DNA from: Chryseobacterium camelliae
GTDB taxonomy: Bacteria > Bacteroidota > Bacteroidia > Flavobacteriales > Weeksellaceae
Direction of reading: 5' to 3'
Assembly: GCF_002770595.1 (NCBI RefSeq)
Contig: NZ_CP022986.1
Coordinates: 4,278,001-4,342,000 of the forward strand
Length of the DNA stretch: 64,000 bases
The notes beneath the pieces were generated by a model. It did no database searches and was not told where the DNA came from. It was given only the letters and a program-made list of their open reading frames with translations. Position numbers and translations under genes: made by a program. Shown piece after piece: positions 8,117 to 17,389 of this stretch (position 1 is the first letter of the stretch; every line of letters starts with the position of its first letter).

Positions 8117-8146
8117 TTTGACAGGATTTTAATTTCCTTATTTTTA
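8117..8146 (+). promoter_or_regulatory. promoter of the DegT aminotransferase gene
   Basis: TTTG (8117-8120), 18 bases, TATTTTTA (8139-8146); one base off the -7 consensus. The start codon is 16 bases downstream. Confidence 0.45.
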
Positions 8147-8161
8147 CACAAATATTATTTT

Positions 8162-9286
8162 ATGAAAAAGATTCAGATGGTCGACTTACAGAGTCAGTAT
8201 TACAAGATAAAAAATGATGTGGATAATGCGGTTTTAAATGTAATGGATTCAGCGGCTTTCATCAATGGCCCCGAGGTAAAGTCTTTCCAGAATGAATTGG
8301 AATCTTATCTTGATGTACAACACGTCATTCCCTGCGGCAACGGAACAGATGCCCTTCAGATTGCATTGATGGCACTGGACCTGAAAGAAGGGGATGAAGT
8401 GATCACAGCCGACTTTACGTTTGCTGCCACTGTTGAGGTGATACACCTGCTGAAACTTAAATCGGTACTGGTGGACGTGGACTATGATACTTTTACCATT
8501 TCAACCGAGCAGATCAGGAAAGCCATTACCCCGAAAACAAAAGCCATCATTCCTGTACACCTTTTCGGGCAGTGTGCGGATATGGAAGAAATAATGAAGA
8601 TTGCCAAAGAGCATAACCTGTATGTGATTGAGGATAATGCACAGGCAATCGGCGCAGAATATACTTTATCGGACGGTTCTGTGAAGAAATCCGGAACAAT
8701 GGGAACATTAGGGACCACTTCGTTTTTCCCGTCTAAAAACCTGGGCTGTTACGGAGACGGCGGAGCAATATTTACCAATGACGACGCACTCGCACACCGT
8801 ATACGCGGAATTGTGAACCATGGGATGTATGAGCGCTATTATCATGATGAAGTAGGGGTGAACTCCCGTCTGGACAGCGTTCAGGCTGCAATTTTAAGGA
8901 AAAAGCTTCCTCATCTGGACACCTATAACGAAGCAAGAAGAAAGGCCGCGGAATATTATGATGAAGCGTTCGCAGGTCATGACCAGATCCTGACGCCTAA
9001 AAGAGCTGAAAATTCCAGCCATGTATTCCATCAGTATACCTTAAGAATCCTGAACGGACAGCGTAATGAACTGCAGAAATTCCTGACTGAAAAAGATATT
9101 CCGGCAATGATCTACTATCCGGTAGCATTGAGGAAACAGAAAGCCTATTTCCAGGACAGCAATGATGCCGATTTTGAGAATACCGATAAACTTCTGGATC
9201 AGGTAATCTCTCTGCCCATGCATACGGAACTGGACGACGAACAGCTGAAGTATATTACAGATGCTGTACTGGAATTCATGAAGTAA
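8162..9286 (+). CDS. DegT/DnrJ/EryC1/StrS-family sugar aminotransferase
   Basis: A 374-residue PLP enzyme that typically transfers an amino group to a keto-sugar nucleotide in surface polysaccharide synthesis. Visible features are the GNGTDAL phosphate-binding loop near residue 60, IEDNAQAIGA near 156-165 and SFFPSKNLG with the PLP lysine at 192. The length is normal for the family. It is near galE and a cytidylyltransferase gene, which fits envelope sugar metabolism, but a 437-base gap separates it from galE so it is probably a separate transcription unit. The exact sugar cannot be told from sequence. Confidence 0.9.
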   Translation: MKKIQMVDLQSQYYKIKNDVDNAVLNVMDSAAFINGPEVKSFQNELESYLDVQHVIPCGNGTDALQIALMALDLKEGDEVITADFTFAATVEVIHLLKLKSVLVDVDYDTFTISTEQIRKAITPKTKAIIPVHLFGQCADMEEIMKIAKEHNLYVIEDNAQAIGAEYTLSDGSVKKSGTMGTLGTTSFFPSKNLGCYGDGGAIFTNDDALAHRIRGIVNHGMYERYYHDEVGVNSRLDSVQAAILRKKLPHLDTYNEARRKAAEYYDEAFAGHDQILTPKRAENSSHVFHQYTLRILNGQRNELQKFLTEKDIPAMIYYPVALRKQKAYFQDSNDADFENTDKLLDQVISLPMHTELDDEQLKYITDAVLEFMK

Positions 9287-9612
9287 AGGAAAAAAGATTT
9301 AACTAATAAGGTGTATGTGATCAGCGTAATGTTGACTGCGTTCACCTTTTTTGTTTATCGGCAGGATTATGTTTGAGAATGTCAGATTCAGGCACAAAAG
9401 TTAACTGCATTAGTAAATTGAATAACAGTAGCGGTGTCGGGTTCTTTACCATGTGCTTTCTGTAAATAAATAACTATACAATTTTTGATTGATAATATTT
9501 ATACTTGTGTGCTGATTAGTTAATAATTTTATACTACAGTTGGTTTTTGATTAAATAAATGCATGTTGAAAATATATAATTTTGAATAAGAATGGCATAC
9601 TTTTCGGAGTAT

Positions 9613-9620
9613 TATCTTTG
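9613..9620 (+). promoter_or_regulatory. -7 box upstream of galE
   Basis: TATCTTTG fits TAnnTTTG. The best TTTG upstream (9581-9584) is 28 bases away, too far for a normal -33 element. A transcript from here would have a leader of about 100 bases containing the small open frame at 9658-9720. Confidence 0.45.
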
Positions 9621-9657
9621 TATTATCATTATATATTTTTAATCAATGTAAAGTGCC

Positions 9658-9720
9658 ATGATGAAGTATGAAGATATCAATAAAATCGGAAAAAACACGC
9701 ATACTAAAAATATACTATAA
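9658..9720 (+). other. 20-codon open frame in the galE leader
   Basis: ATG ATG AAG TAT ... TAA, encoding MMKYEDINKIGKNTHTKNIL, ends three bases before the galE ATG. It could be a translated leader that couples ribosomes to galE, or the leftover N-terminus of a lost gene. No homology is recognised and the case rests on position only. Confidence 0.3.
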
Positions 9721-9723
9721 AAA

Positions 9724-10743
9724 ATGGCAATACTCGTAACAGGAGGATTGGGATACATCGGCTCCCATACCGTAGTGGAACTTTTACATAACGGTTTTGA
9801 AGTCGTTATCATAGATGATTTATCCAATTCCGAAAAATTTATACTACACAATATTGAAGAAATTACAGGGAAAAGACCTGTATTTTATCCTTTCGACCTG
9901 AAAAGAAAAGAACTCCTTTCACAGGTTTTTGATGCTCATACTATTGAAGGATGCATCAATTTTGCTGCATTCAAGGCCGTTGGAGAGAGTCAGGAAAAAC
10001 CGGTAGATTATTATGAGAATAATTTATTTTCCCTCATTAATATTTTGCAGGAATTTAAGAAAAGGAATATTTCCAACTTTATCTTCAGCTCTTCATGTAC
10101 CGTTTACGGACAGGCTGATGTAATGCCGATCAATGAAGATACACCGCTGAAGCTTCCGGAAAGTGTTTACGGGAAGACCAAGCAGATGGGAGAGGAGATA
10201 CTGGCAGATTTTGCCCGTGCGCACCGTAAAAAAATATCTCTGCTGCGGTACTTTAATCCAATCGGGGCCCATCCTTCAGCCCTTTTAGGAGAATTGCCTG
10301 TAGGTATACCGAATAACCTTGTACCTTATGTAACCCAAACAGCTGCCGGAATCCGGGAGAAGCTGAATATCTGGGGCAATGACTATGATACACAGGACGG
10401 AACTGCCGTGCGTGACTATATTTATGTAGTAGACCTTGCCAAAGCCCATGTTGCGGCATTAAAGAAATTAATGGAGCATGGTGACGAAGAAACTTTAATT
10501 GATATCTATAACCTTGGGACCGGTAAGGGCTCTACTGTACTGGAAGTTGTAGAGGCATTTGAAACCGCCAATAATGTTAAGGTACCATATCAGATCTGTG
10601 ACAGGCGTGAAGGCGATATTGCCAGAGCCTATGCCAATGCAGATAAGGCAGCGCAGGAACTGGGATGGAAATCGGAAACCACTCTTCAGGAAGCTCTGAG
10701 AACGGTATGGGAATGGCAGAAATACCTGGCTTCAAGAAACTGA
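9724..10743 (+). CDS. galE: UDP-glucose 4-epimerase
   Basis: A 339-residue short-chain dehydrogenase/reductase that interconverts UDP-glucose and UDP-galactose in the cytosol using tightly bound NAD. The N-terminal GGLGYIGSH loop binds NAD; Ser122-124 (FSSSCTVYG), Tyr149 and Lys153 (SVYGKTK) form the catalytic set. The C-terminal half has the usual YNLGTGKGSTVLEVV and CDRREGDIARAYAN segments. Length matches the family. It precedes a cytidylyltransferase gene by 100 bases in the same direction and together they probably supply sugar nucleotides for envelope glycans. Confidence 0.95.
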   Translation: MAILVTGGLGYIGSHTVVELLHNGFEVVIIDDLSNSEKFILHNIEEITGKRPVFYPFDLKRKELLSQVFDAHTIEGCINFAAFKAVGESQEKPVDYYENNLFSLINILQEFKKRNISNFIFSSSCTVYGQADVMPINEDTPLKLPESVYGKTKQMGEEILADFARAHRKKISLLRYFNPIGAHPSALLGELPVGIPNNLVPYVTQTAAGIREKLNIWGNDYDTQDGTAVRDYIYVVDLAKAHVAALKKLMEHGDEETLIDIYNLGTGKGSTVLEVVEAFETANNVKVPYQICDRREGDIARAYANADKAAQELGWKSETTLQEALRTVWEWQKYLASRN

Positions 10744-10843
10744 TATACAACAGATGAATTAAAATTGAATACAAGACACACTAAATATTTTTAACTGCCG
10801 GTTTTATGATATATAAAGCGATTCGGCACAAATTAACAAAATT

Positions 10844-11305
10844 ATGAAAACGCATAAAATAGGTATTACGTTCTCTTCATTCGATTTACTGCATGCAGGG
10901 CACATCAAAATGCTTGAAGAAGCAAAAACGGTTTGTGATTATCTTATTGTGGGATTACAGATCGATCCTTCCCATGACCGTCCGAACAAGAACAAGCCTA
11001 CACAGACCATTGTGGAAAGATACATCCAGTTAAAAGCGGTTAATGCTGTTGACGAGATCATTCCTTACTACACGGAAGAAGATCTTCTGGATATCCTGAA
11101 ATCGTTTGTGATTGATGTAAGGATCATTGGTGATGATTATATGGACAGGGATTTTACAGGCAAAAAATACTGTGAGGAAAAAGGGATCGAGATTTACTAT
11201 AATAAAAGAGACCACCGGTTTTCCTCCAGTGACCTGAGAAAAAGAATTTTTGAAGCTGAGAAAAATAAAGCCAGTCAGAAAGAAGTAGCTGAGGCTGTGA
11301 AATAA
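10844..11305 (+). CDS. TagD/RfaE-type nucleotidyltransferase
   Basis: A 153-residue cytidylyltransferase-like protein. It has the family's HxGH motif (LLHAGHIKML, near residue 18), an RYIQLKAVNAVDE segment and a C-terminal SSSDLRKR that corresponds to the ISSTxLR motif. Relatives join CTP to glycerol-3-phosphate or another small phosphate; the substrate here cannot be read off. It follows galE by 100 bases and ends at a strong terminator. Confidence 0.85.
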   Translation: MKTHKIGITFSSFDLLHAGHIKMLEEAKTVCDYLIVGLQIDPSHDRPNKNKPTQTIVERYIQLKAVNAVDEIIPYYTEEDLLDILKSFVIDVRIIGDDYMDRDFTGKKYCEEKGIEIYYNKRDHRFSSSDLRKRIFEAEKNKASQKEVAEAVK

Positions 11306-11307
11306 AA

Positions 11308-11335
11308 AATATCCCGAAATTATTTTCGGGATATT
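11308..11335. terminator. bidirectional terminator between convergent genes
   Basis: A perfect 12-bp stem (AATATCCCGAAA with TTTCGGGATATT, 4-base loop) followed by a T-run on the plus strand and preceded by an A-run, so it can end both the cytidylyltransferase and the TonB-type receptor transcripts. Confidence 0.9.
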
Positions 11336-11349
11336 TTTTTGTATTTGTC

Positions 11350-13863
11350 TTACATCGGTGCCTGCTGGTCGTCGCCCGCGGCGTTGGAGTTGATGTCCTT
11401 TTTTCGTTTCGGCTGGTCAATTTTTTCACCCTGCTTAAACCTGTAGGTAAAGGAAAGGGCAAACTGCCGTGGCTGCCACTGCATGTAAGAATCTCTGGTA
11501 AAATCTGCAGAGTAGGTCGTGGATCTCATTGCTCGGGTATTGAAGATATCCTGTATGTTAAAGCTGATAGTTCCATTTCCGTCCAAAACTGTTTTTGAGG
11601 CTCCGAAATTGATGGCGTACATATCTTTTCTATCCTGACTCTGCGTCTTTTGCCCGCCTCTATAGAATCCCTGAAGCTGGAAATTGAAAGTCTTGTCGAC
11701 TTTAAATGTCGAAGTCAGCCTCGCTCTGGTAGAGAATCCGCTTCCTTCAAAAGACATAGCTTTATCCATTACCGCTGCATCATAATAGGAACCGGTTGTC
11801 TTATACCCGAATAAATCCAGGTTACCCATCAGTCTCAGCCATTTGGTAGCATCCCAGTTGAAATTGAAATCTAGGCCATACCGGTCGTCAGTACCTAAAT
11901 TAACAGGTTTGGTATGGAAAACGGGAAGTTCATTTTCGTTTGTCCTGTATACCAGCATTTTCACATCATCCGTAGTGTGCCTGTAATATAAGGTAGGATT
12001 AATGGTGAAACTTTTCTTTGAAATGCTGTATCCGAACTCATAGGAATCCACATAAGAAGGATTAAGGTCTATATTTCCGTCAAAGATATTCTGGTTATCA
12101 CTATAGCTTGGATTTGGAATCAGGAAGAACGAACGGGGACGGTCAATTCTTCTGGAATAGTTGATCAGGAACTGATTGTCTTTTGCAATATCATAACTCA
12201 GGAAAACACTTGGGAAAAGGTTGTTGTAATTTTTGGTCTGTGTCTTTCCTAAGCCATTCAGATTCAGGTAGTCGATATCGATCTTAGAAATTTCATCCCT
12301 TAAACCCAGCTGATAGCCCAGCTTGCCTATCTTGCTCTTAAACTGGAGATAAAAGGCATTGAACATTTCCTTGTATAGGGCATTGTAAGAGTAGTTCCCT
12401 AAATAAGTGTGGATAGGACTGGCCGCTGTGCTTTCCAGTACCATATTTTTATAATCATTATTATTGACATCTAACCTGTAACCCGCTTCAAGTTTAGAAA
12501 CTTCGCCGATTGGTAATTCGTAGTCAGCCTTTCCTACAATACTTTTATTGACTGTTTTCTGGTTGATGTCATCCTCTAAAAGAGGAATATTATTGGACTG
12601 GTCATTCACATCCGTATCATTATAGGATCTGTTTCTTTGCAGGCTGAGGGATAAGGAAAGATTTTGTCCTTTGTCATCGAATTTATGATCCAGTCCGAAA
12701 TCACCCTGAAATGCAAGATTATTGTTGCTGCCTTTATTCAGTCTCTGCCTGAAGGCATCCGGGGCATTCAGGTATTGGTAAAAATAGTTGATCCTACCAT
12801 TATTTTCGCTGTCAAAAGACCTTACCGTTCCGGATGCGTTAACAGAGGTATGGTCTGTGATATCAAATGTGAGCCCCCCTGAAGCATTGTAGTTATTACT
12901 CTTGCTTTTGGTAATTGACTCCTGATCTGTATAGGTCTCATCCGTATTTTCTACCGGATTGTTAAACCAGCTGGTATTGCGGTTTGTATTTTTGGATTCT
13001 CTATATCCGCCTCCGCCGTTCAGGAACCAGGTGAATTTGCCTTTTCGCCAGCTGAGGTTGGTATTCATATTGGTTTGCGGAAGATAGCCCAGTGTTCCTG
13101 TAACGCTTCCGTTGAAGCCCATTTTTTTGTTTTTCTTCAGGATGATATTCAGGATACCTGCCGTTCCGCTGGCTTCAAATTTTGAAGAGGGATTGGTAAT
13201 TACTTCAATTCTTTCAATCTGGTCTGCAGGGATACTCTGCAGGGCATTGGCTCCGTCATCAATTCCCAAAAGGGCAGAAGGCTTACCGTTAATCAGAAAC
13301 CTCACATTGGAGCTTCCTCTCATGGATACGGTACCGTCCGTATCTACCGACACTGAAGGTACATTGGAAAGAACGTCCTGGAGATTTCCTCCTCTGCTCA
13401 CAATATCCTGCGACGGGTCATAGGTCCTTTTATCAAGTTCAACCTTATAAGGCTTTGTAGAAGGTGCTGTAATGACAACTCCCTGAATGTCCTGTGTTTT
13501 AAGATTGGTTGCACTGGCTTCAGGTTCAATGGAAAAAGCGCCGATATTACCTGCAGCTGTAATCTGTTTGTTGATCATATTTTTCTTATAATCAATAGCT
13601 TCTATGCTGATATCATAATTTCCAGGCGTAATCTCAAGTTTATACTGGCCTTTTTCATCAGTGAGTGTGGCATCACTCAATAATTTATTTGCCTTGTTGC
13701 TGAAGGTAACCGATGCATAGGGTACAGGCTGGTTGCTTTTGTCCACCACCGTCCCGGAAATACCTACTTTCTCCTGTCCGAACGCCAGCGCCGCTGCCGA
13801 AAGCACAAAAGTAAGCCCTAAGGTTTTTCTTGTAAAGATGTTAATGATTTCCGTCTGATTCAT
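11350..13863 (-). CDS. TonB-dependent-receptor-like outer membrane beta-barrel protein
   Basis: About 837 residues, reading from the ATG at 13863 (MNQTEIINIF...), which puts the signal peptide (ending ALAFGQ) at the N-terminus; an upstream ATG at 13929 would add 22 residues and is less likely. After the signal come a carboxypeptidase-regulatory-like beta-sandwich (GISGTVVDKSNQPVPYASV), a plug domain (GGNLQDVLSNVPSVSVDTDG; IERIEVITNPSSKFEASG) and a large C-terminal barrel ending in FALSFTYRFKQGE. It belongs to the outer-membrane beta-barrel-family receptors common in Flavobacteriia. No SusD partner is nearby, so the substrate is unknown and glycan import via a SusCD pair is unlikely. Confidence 0.9.
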   Translation of the reverse strand: MNQTEIINIFTRKTLGLTFVLSAAALAFGQEKVGISGTVVDKSNQPVPYASVTFSNKANKLLSDATLTDEKGQYKLEITPGNYDISIEAIDYKKNMINKQITAAGNIGAFSIEPEASATNLKTQDIQGVVITAPSTKPYKVELDKRTYDPSQDIVSRGGNLQDVLSNVPSVSVDTDGTVSMRGSSNVRFLINGKPSALLGIDDGANALQSIPADQIERIEVITNPSSKFEASGTAGILNIILKKNKKMGFNGSVTGTLGYLPQTNMNTNLSWRKGKFTWFLNGGGGYRESKNTNRNTSWFNNPVENTDETYTDQESITKSKSNNYNASGGLTFDITDHTSVNASGTVRSFDSENNGRINYFYQYLNAPDAFRQRLNKGSNNNLAFQGDFGLDHKFDDKGQNLSLSLSLQRNRSYNDTDVNDQSNNIPLLEDDINQKTVNKSIVGKADYELPIGEVSKLEAGYRLDVNNNDYKNMVLESTAASPIHTYLGNYSYNALYKEMFNAFYLQFKSKIGKLGYQLGLRDEISKIDIDYLNLNGLGKTQTKNYNNLFPSVFLSYDIAKDNQFLINYSRRIDRPRSFFLIPNPSYSDNQNIFDGNIDLNPSYVDSYEFGYSISKKSFTINPTLYYRHTTDDVKMLVYRTNENELPVFHTKPVNLGTDDRYGLDFNFNWDATKWLRLMGNLDLFGYKTTGSYYDAAVMDKAMSFEGSGFSTRARLTSTFKVDKTFNFQLQGFYRGGQKTQSQDRKDMYAINFGASKTVLDGNGTISFNIQDIFNTRAMRSTTYSADFTRDSYMQWQPRQFALSFTYRFKQGEKIDQPKRKKDINSNAAGDDQQAPM

Positions 13864-14032
13864 AAGGGTATTGTTTGTGTAAAATCGTGAAAAGTTCCTT
13901 CTCAATCTTAAGAAATTAATAATATTCAATTTTTCAAAAGATTAAGATAATTTTATTATTCTAAAGAGATATGTCGCTTTAAAACTTAAAATGTTAATTG
14001 CTGAATTGTTAAAATAAAGTTAAATTAAGCTA

Positions 14033-15058
14033 TTATTTGATATTCCTGGAATTCAGCCAGTCTTGATACGCTTTCGCGTTGACGGCGTGCTCTTCCGCAT
14101 TATCAGTAAATTTGTGGTAGCCGAACCTTGACGGATCTGCACACATGAATATATAGTTATTGTTTTCGGCGTTTAATACTGCATCTACAGAATTTTTATC
14201 CACGATACAGATCGGCCCCGGAGGAATGCCTTTATTTGCATACGTATTATAAGGTGATGGGGTAGACAGGTATTTATAGAATACCCTTTTGATGGGCTGC
14301 TTAAAATTCGTTTCTTTATTCACGGCGTAGATCACCGTAGGGTCAGACTGGAGCTTCATCCCTTTTCTGTACCGGTTAAGGTATAATCCGGCAATTCTTT
14401 TCATTTCATCAGGTTTTCCTCCGGATTCCTTATACACAATAGATGCCAGAGCATAAATCTGATCTCTGGTCAGGCCGGATTGCTGCTCTTTTGCCTTCCT
14501 TTCGCTATTCCAGAATTCATTGTACTGCTTTTCGAATTTGCTGAAAAAATCCTCGGGAGTAACCGTCCAGAAAAAATTATAGGTATCTATAAAAAAATAT
14601 TTTTTGAGGTCTTCCGCGTTGCTGTAGCCTTTTTTCAACGCAATTTTGTTCAGGTCATTTACAAACTGCAGAGAATCAGATTCGGTTTTTTTAGTTACCT
14701 TCCCCAACATCTGGTATACATCGCCGAAATCACCGATCCTGAAGCTGTTTTCAGCCTGGCTACCTGCCTTGATCATATTCACCAGTTCCGAGTTTCCCAT
14801 GCCTTTCCGAAAATGGTACCGTCCCGGTTTGAAATACTTTTCAAGATCTTTCTCCCTGGCTACTGTTTCGAAAGAAGCTTTATCATCCACGTATTGTGCT
14901 GCGGAATCCAGAATCCTGCTGAGATTTGCCTTATTTGAAATCAGTATATATCCGTCCTTTGCAATGTTGTTCTTGTAGTATTTCGCATAAAATCTGAAAC
15001 CAAAAAACCCACCTGCCACAATAACAATCAGGATGATAACGGGAATAGCTTTTTTCAT
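14033..15058 (-). CDS. mltG: endolytic murein transglycosylase MltG
   Basis: A 341-residue inner-membrane enzyme that cuts nascent peptidoglycan and helps end glycan strand synthesis. It has one N-terminal transmembrane segment (residues 5-22), a LysM-like region and the YceG domain; SIVYKESGG carries the catalytic Glu211 and DPTVIYAVNK and YNTYANKGIPPGPI are the other conserved blocks. It starts 24 bases after the dapF stop, so the two wall-related genes form an operon. Confidence 0.94.
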   Translation of the reverse strand: MKKAIPVIILIVIVAGGFFGFRFYAKYYKNNIAKDGYILISNKANLSRILDSAAQYVDDKASFETVAREKDLEKYFKPGRYHFRKGMGNSELVNMIKAGSQAENSFRIGDFGDVYQMLGKVTKKTESDSLQFVNDLNKIALKKGYSNAEDLKKYFFIDTYNFFWTVTPEDFFSKFEKQYNEFWNSERKAKEQQSGLTRDQIYALASIVYKESGGKPDEMKRIAGLYLNRYRKGMKLQSDPTVIYAVNKETNFKQPIKRVFYKYLSTPSPYNTYANKGIPPGPICIVDKNSVDAVLNAENNNYIFMCADPSRFGYHKFTDNAEEHAVNAKAYQDWLNSRNIK

Positions 15059-15082
15059 AAACGATAATATAAACGTATATAA

Positions 15083-15850
15083 TTAAATAAGGTCGATTTT
15101 TCCTTTGAAAACCTGTTTGGCAGGGCCTTCCAGCCAGATGTTCCGGAAAGAGCTTCCATTCTTTTCCGCATGTACGGCAAGATTTCCTCCCAGGGTCTTC
15201 ACTGGTACGGAAATTAGATTGTTTTTTTGCATGAAAGTTAAAGCTGCCGCTGTAACTCCGGTTCCGCAGCTGTATGTTTCATCCTCAACCCCTCGTTCAT
15301 AGGTCCTTACAAAAATTCCATCCTGCCCGTTTTTTTCCACAAAATTGACATTGATGCCTTTCTCCTTGTAGTTTTCAGAATTCCGGATGCTTTTTCCTTC
15401 GGCAAAAACATCATAACGGATCAGATCTTCCACATATTTTACATAGTGCGGTGAACCCGTATCCAGTACGGAGTCTTCTCCATCCATGGAAATCATTTCC
15501 ACATCGCTCATCTTAAGTTTAATAATGCCGTTATGGATTTCCGCTTCATGAGGTCCGTCTATCGCAATAAAGTTGCAGTTGCTTTCAAATATATCCAGGA
15601 AGAATGCAAAAGCTACGGAACACCGGGCACCGTTTCCGCAAAAGCTTTTGGAGCCGTCGGAATTATAATAATCCACTTCAAAATCATATCCTTCTGCGAT
15701 ATTGATTTTGATCAATCCGTCTGCACCGATGCCGAACCTCCGGTCACAAAGTTTTGCTATATCTGAAATTTCAAGATGATTCCATTCCCCGGAACGATTA
15801 TCGATCATCACAAAATCATTTCCTGTACCCTGATACTTATAAAATTCCAT
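15083..15850 (-). CDS. dapF: diaminopimelate epimerase
   Basis: A 255-residue cytosolic isomerase that turns LL- into meso-diaminopimelate, the peptidoglycan cross-linker and lysine precursor. The two catalytic cysteines are in SFCGNGARC (Cys71) and ETYSCGTGVTAAAL (Cys196). The ATG at 15850 is chosen; the frame could begin two codons earlier at a GTG. It is first in a dapF-mltG operon. Confidence 0.95.
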   Translation of the reverse strand: MEFYKYQGTGNDFVMIDNRSGEWNHLEISDIAKLCDRRFGIGADGLIKINIAEGYDFEVDYYNSDGSKSFCGNGARCSVAFAFFLDIFESNCNFIAIDGPHEAEIHNGIIKLKMSDVEMISMDGEDSVLDTGSPHYVKYVEDLIRYDVFAEGKSIRNSENYKEKGINVNFVEKNGQDGIFVRTYERGVEDETYSCGTGVTAAALTFMQKNNLISVPVKTLGGNLAVHAEKNGSSFRNIWLEGPAKQVFKGKIDLI

Positions 15851-15897
15851 ATCCACTGATGTAATAATGAAGCTGCAAAATTACTGCATTTAAAACA

Positions 15898-15925
15898 AAA
15901 ACGAACAGGGTGAGCTGTTCGTTTT
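15898..15925. terminator. terminator behind the Asn/Gly-rich lipoprotein gene
   Basis: An 11-bp stem (AAAACGAACAG with CTGTTCGTTTT, loop GGTGAG) flanked by A- and T-runs. It ends the minus-strand pnuC-lipoprotein transcript and isolates it from dapF. Confidence 0.85.
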
Positions 15926-15941
15926 CGCTTATTTAGAATAA

Positions 15942-16553
15942 TTATCTTCTGAATCCGCTTCCCTGGTTGGAAGAGCTGTTCTGCGGCGTATCCCTGAAAC
16001 CGCTTCCGGAGTTGGAATTCGTATTACCGGGATTCGTATTCCTGAACCCTCCGCTGTTGTCCTGTCTTGGAGGCGTCTGCTGAGGAGCCGTATTCCTGAA
16101 TCCGCTATTCTGGTTGGTAGAATTACCGGAATTCTGGTTCCTGAATCCTCCGCTGTTGTTTCTGCGGCTGTTATTCCCTTTATTATAGTTTCTGTTAATA
16201 TAGTTTCCATTGTTGAAACCGCTGCCGGTACCAGTGGACCCTCTGAAGCCATTAGGTCGTTGCGATGTTGCACCGTTTCCTCTTCTTTCTACATAGACTC
16301 TTCTCCTGTCATTTCCGTTGTTATAGAAATAGTATGGAATACCGTTGTCATAATAATAGTTGATGTCATTCCGGTAATAGTATCCGTCATTGCCCCAATA
16401 TCCGCCGCCACCGTAATAATTCTGGGGTGCATAATAATATCCGTCGTTATAGTAGGGATCTCCGTAAGAGTATCCGCTGTCTGAGTACATCGCGCAGGAT
16501 GTTAAGCTAGCTATAGTGAAAATACTGAATGCTATTTTTAATACACTTTTCAT
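15942..16553 (-). CDS. Asn/Gly/Tyr-rich low-complexity lipoprotein
   Basis: A 203-residue protein with a lipobox (SLTSC, Cys about 20) and then almost only low-complexity sequence: a Tyr/Gly/Asp-rich part (YYNDGYYYAPQNYYGGG) followed by repeats of a SGFRN/TxPGN type and a terminal GSGFRR. It should be anchored in a membrane with an unstructured outer part. Its ATG overlaps the pnuC stop codon (ATGA), so the two are translated together. No function is recognised. Another frame in the same place is open only because of the repetitive composition. Confidence 0.75.
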   Translation of the reverse strand: MKSVLKIAFSIFTIASLTSCAMYSDSGYSYGDPYYNDGYYYAPQNYYGGGGYWGNDGYYYRNDINYYYDNGIPYYFYNNGNDRRRVYVERRGNGATSQRPNGFRGSTGTGSGFNNGNYINRNYNKGNNSRRNNSGGFRNQNSGNSTNQNSGFRNTAPQQTPPRQDNSGGFRNTNPGNTNSNSGSGFRDTPQNSSSNQGSGFRR

Positions 16554-17227
16554 AATGGTACAACATTTTTTTCTTTAAAACTTTTTTTCCAGTTGACGTA
16601 TCCTGAGTACGCCATGATAGTAAATACCAAATATTGAACCGAAGTGATTCCCAGTCCTTTGAAAATCATCATAGGAATGCAGATCAGATCTCCGATGATC
16701 CAGAATATCCAGTTTTCGATCTTTCTTTTAGCCATCAGCCACATCCCTACCAGGAAGATCGACGTGGTAAAGACGTCCATCCAGTTCGCCCAGTCCAGAT
16801 GGTACAGGCCTAAACTGACTCCTTCCATCGAAAATTGATGGTTAATAAAAGGCTTATAATAATAGATCACCGTAACCAGGATCAGGCTGATAACAAATAA
16901 AAATCCTGCGGTAAACCATTCTTTTGCCGTGGCCCAGCTTACCTCTACATGGATATTGTCCTGTGAGCTTTTTGCCCATAATACCCAGCCGTAGATGCTC
17001 ATGGCCGTGTAATATACATTGATCATACAGTCTCCCAAAAGGCCGAATTGGAACAGCAGATAAACGTAAATCAGTGTAGATACGATACCGGTGGGATATA
17101 CCCAGATATTTTTTTTGATGGAAAAATAAACACTCAGGATTCCGAAAAAGGTTCCGGCAACTTCCAGAAGGATTTGCCCTGTGTGGTATCCCTCGTAGGG
17201 TTTTACGAATAGATCGTATAGATTCAT
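16550..17227 (-). CDS. pnuC: PnuC-family nicotinamide riboside (or related vitamin) transporter
   Basis: A 225-residue inner-membrane protein with about seven transmembrane helices and the PnuC-type pattern (GQILLEVAGTFFGILSVYFS near residue 17; WANWMDVFTTSIFLVGMWLM; WIIGDLICIPMMIFKG). PnuC proteins import nicotinamide riboside, and some relatives carry thiamine or riboflavin. No thiamine or riboflavin riboswitch could be seen upstream. It overlaps the following lipoprotein gene by four bases. Confidence 0.85.
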   Translation of the reverse strand: MNLYDLFVKPYEGYHTGQILLEVAGTFFGILSVYFSIKKNIWVYPTGIVSTLIYVYLLFQFGLLGDCMINVYYTAMSIYGWVLWAKSSQDNIHVEVSWATAKEWFTAGFLFVISLILVTVIYYYKPFINHQFSMEGVSLGLYHLDWANWMDVFTTSIFLVGMWLMAKRKIENWIFWIIGDLICIPMMIFKGLGITSVQYLVFTIMAYSGYVNWKKSFKEKNVVPL

Positions 17228-17389
17228 GCGCTCAAAAATAATGAAAAAAAGGCAGATCCGGAAATAGTTTGAATAGTATGGAACACAGTTATTTACTTCC
17301 TTGCATCTAAAAATAATATTTAAATTTTATCAATAAACGTTAAGGTTTCTAAAATTTTTATATTTTCGTAAATCTTTAAAAAATTGAAT

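Larger units (their letters stand above)
9287..9723. other. 437-base spacer between aminotransferase gene and galE
   Basis: It holds a weak terminator-like repeat (AAGGTG at 9308-9313, CACCTT plus T-run at 9343-9352), an AT-rich stretch with no clear content, a -7 box TATCTTTG at 9613-9620 and a 20-codon open frame at 9658-9720 just before galE. No RNA gene was seen. Confidence 0.6.

Noticed and set aside
15929-16273. 114-codon minus-strand frame with repeated RIPVI-type words
   Set aside because: It is another frame of the low-complexity lipoprotein gene; its repeats mirror the Asn/Gly repeats of that gene.
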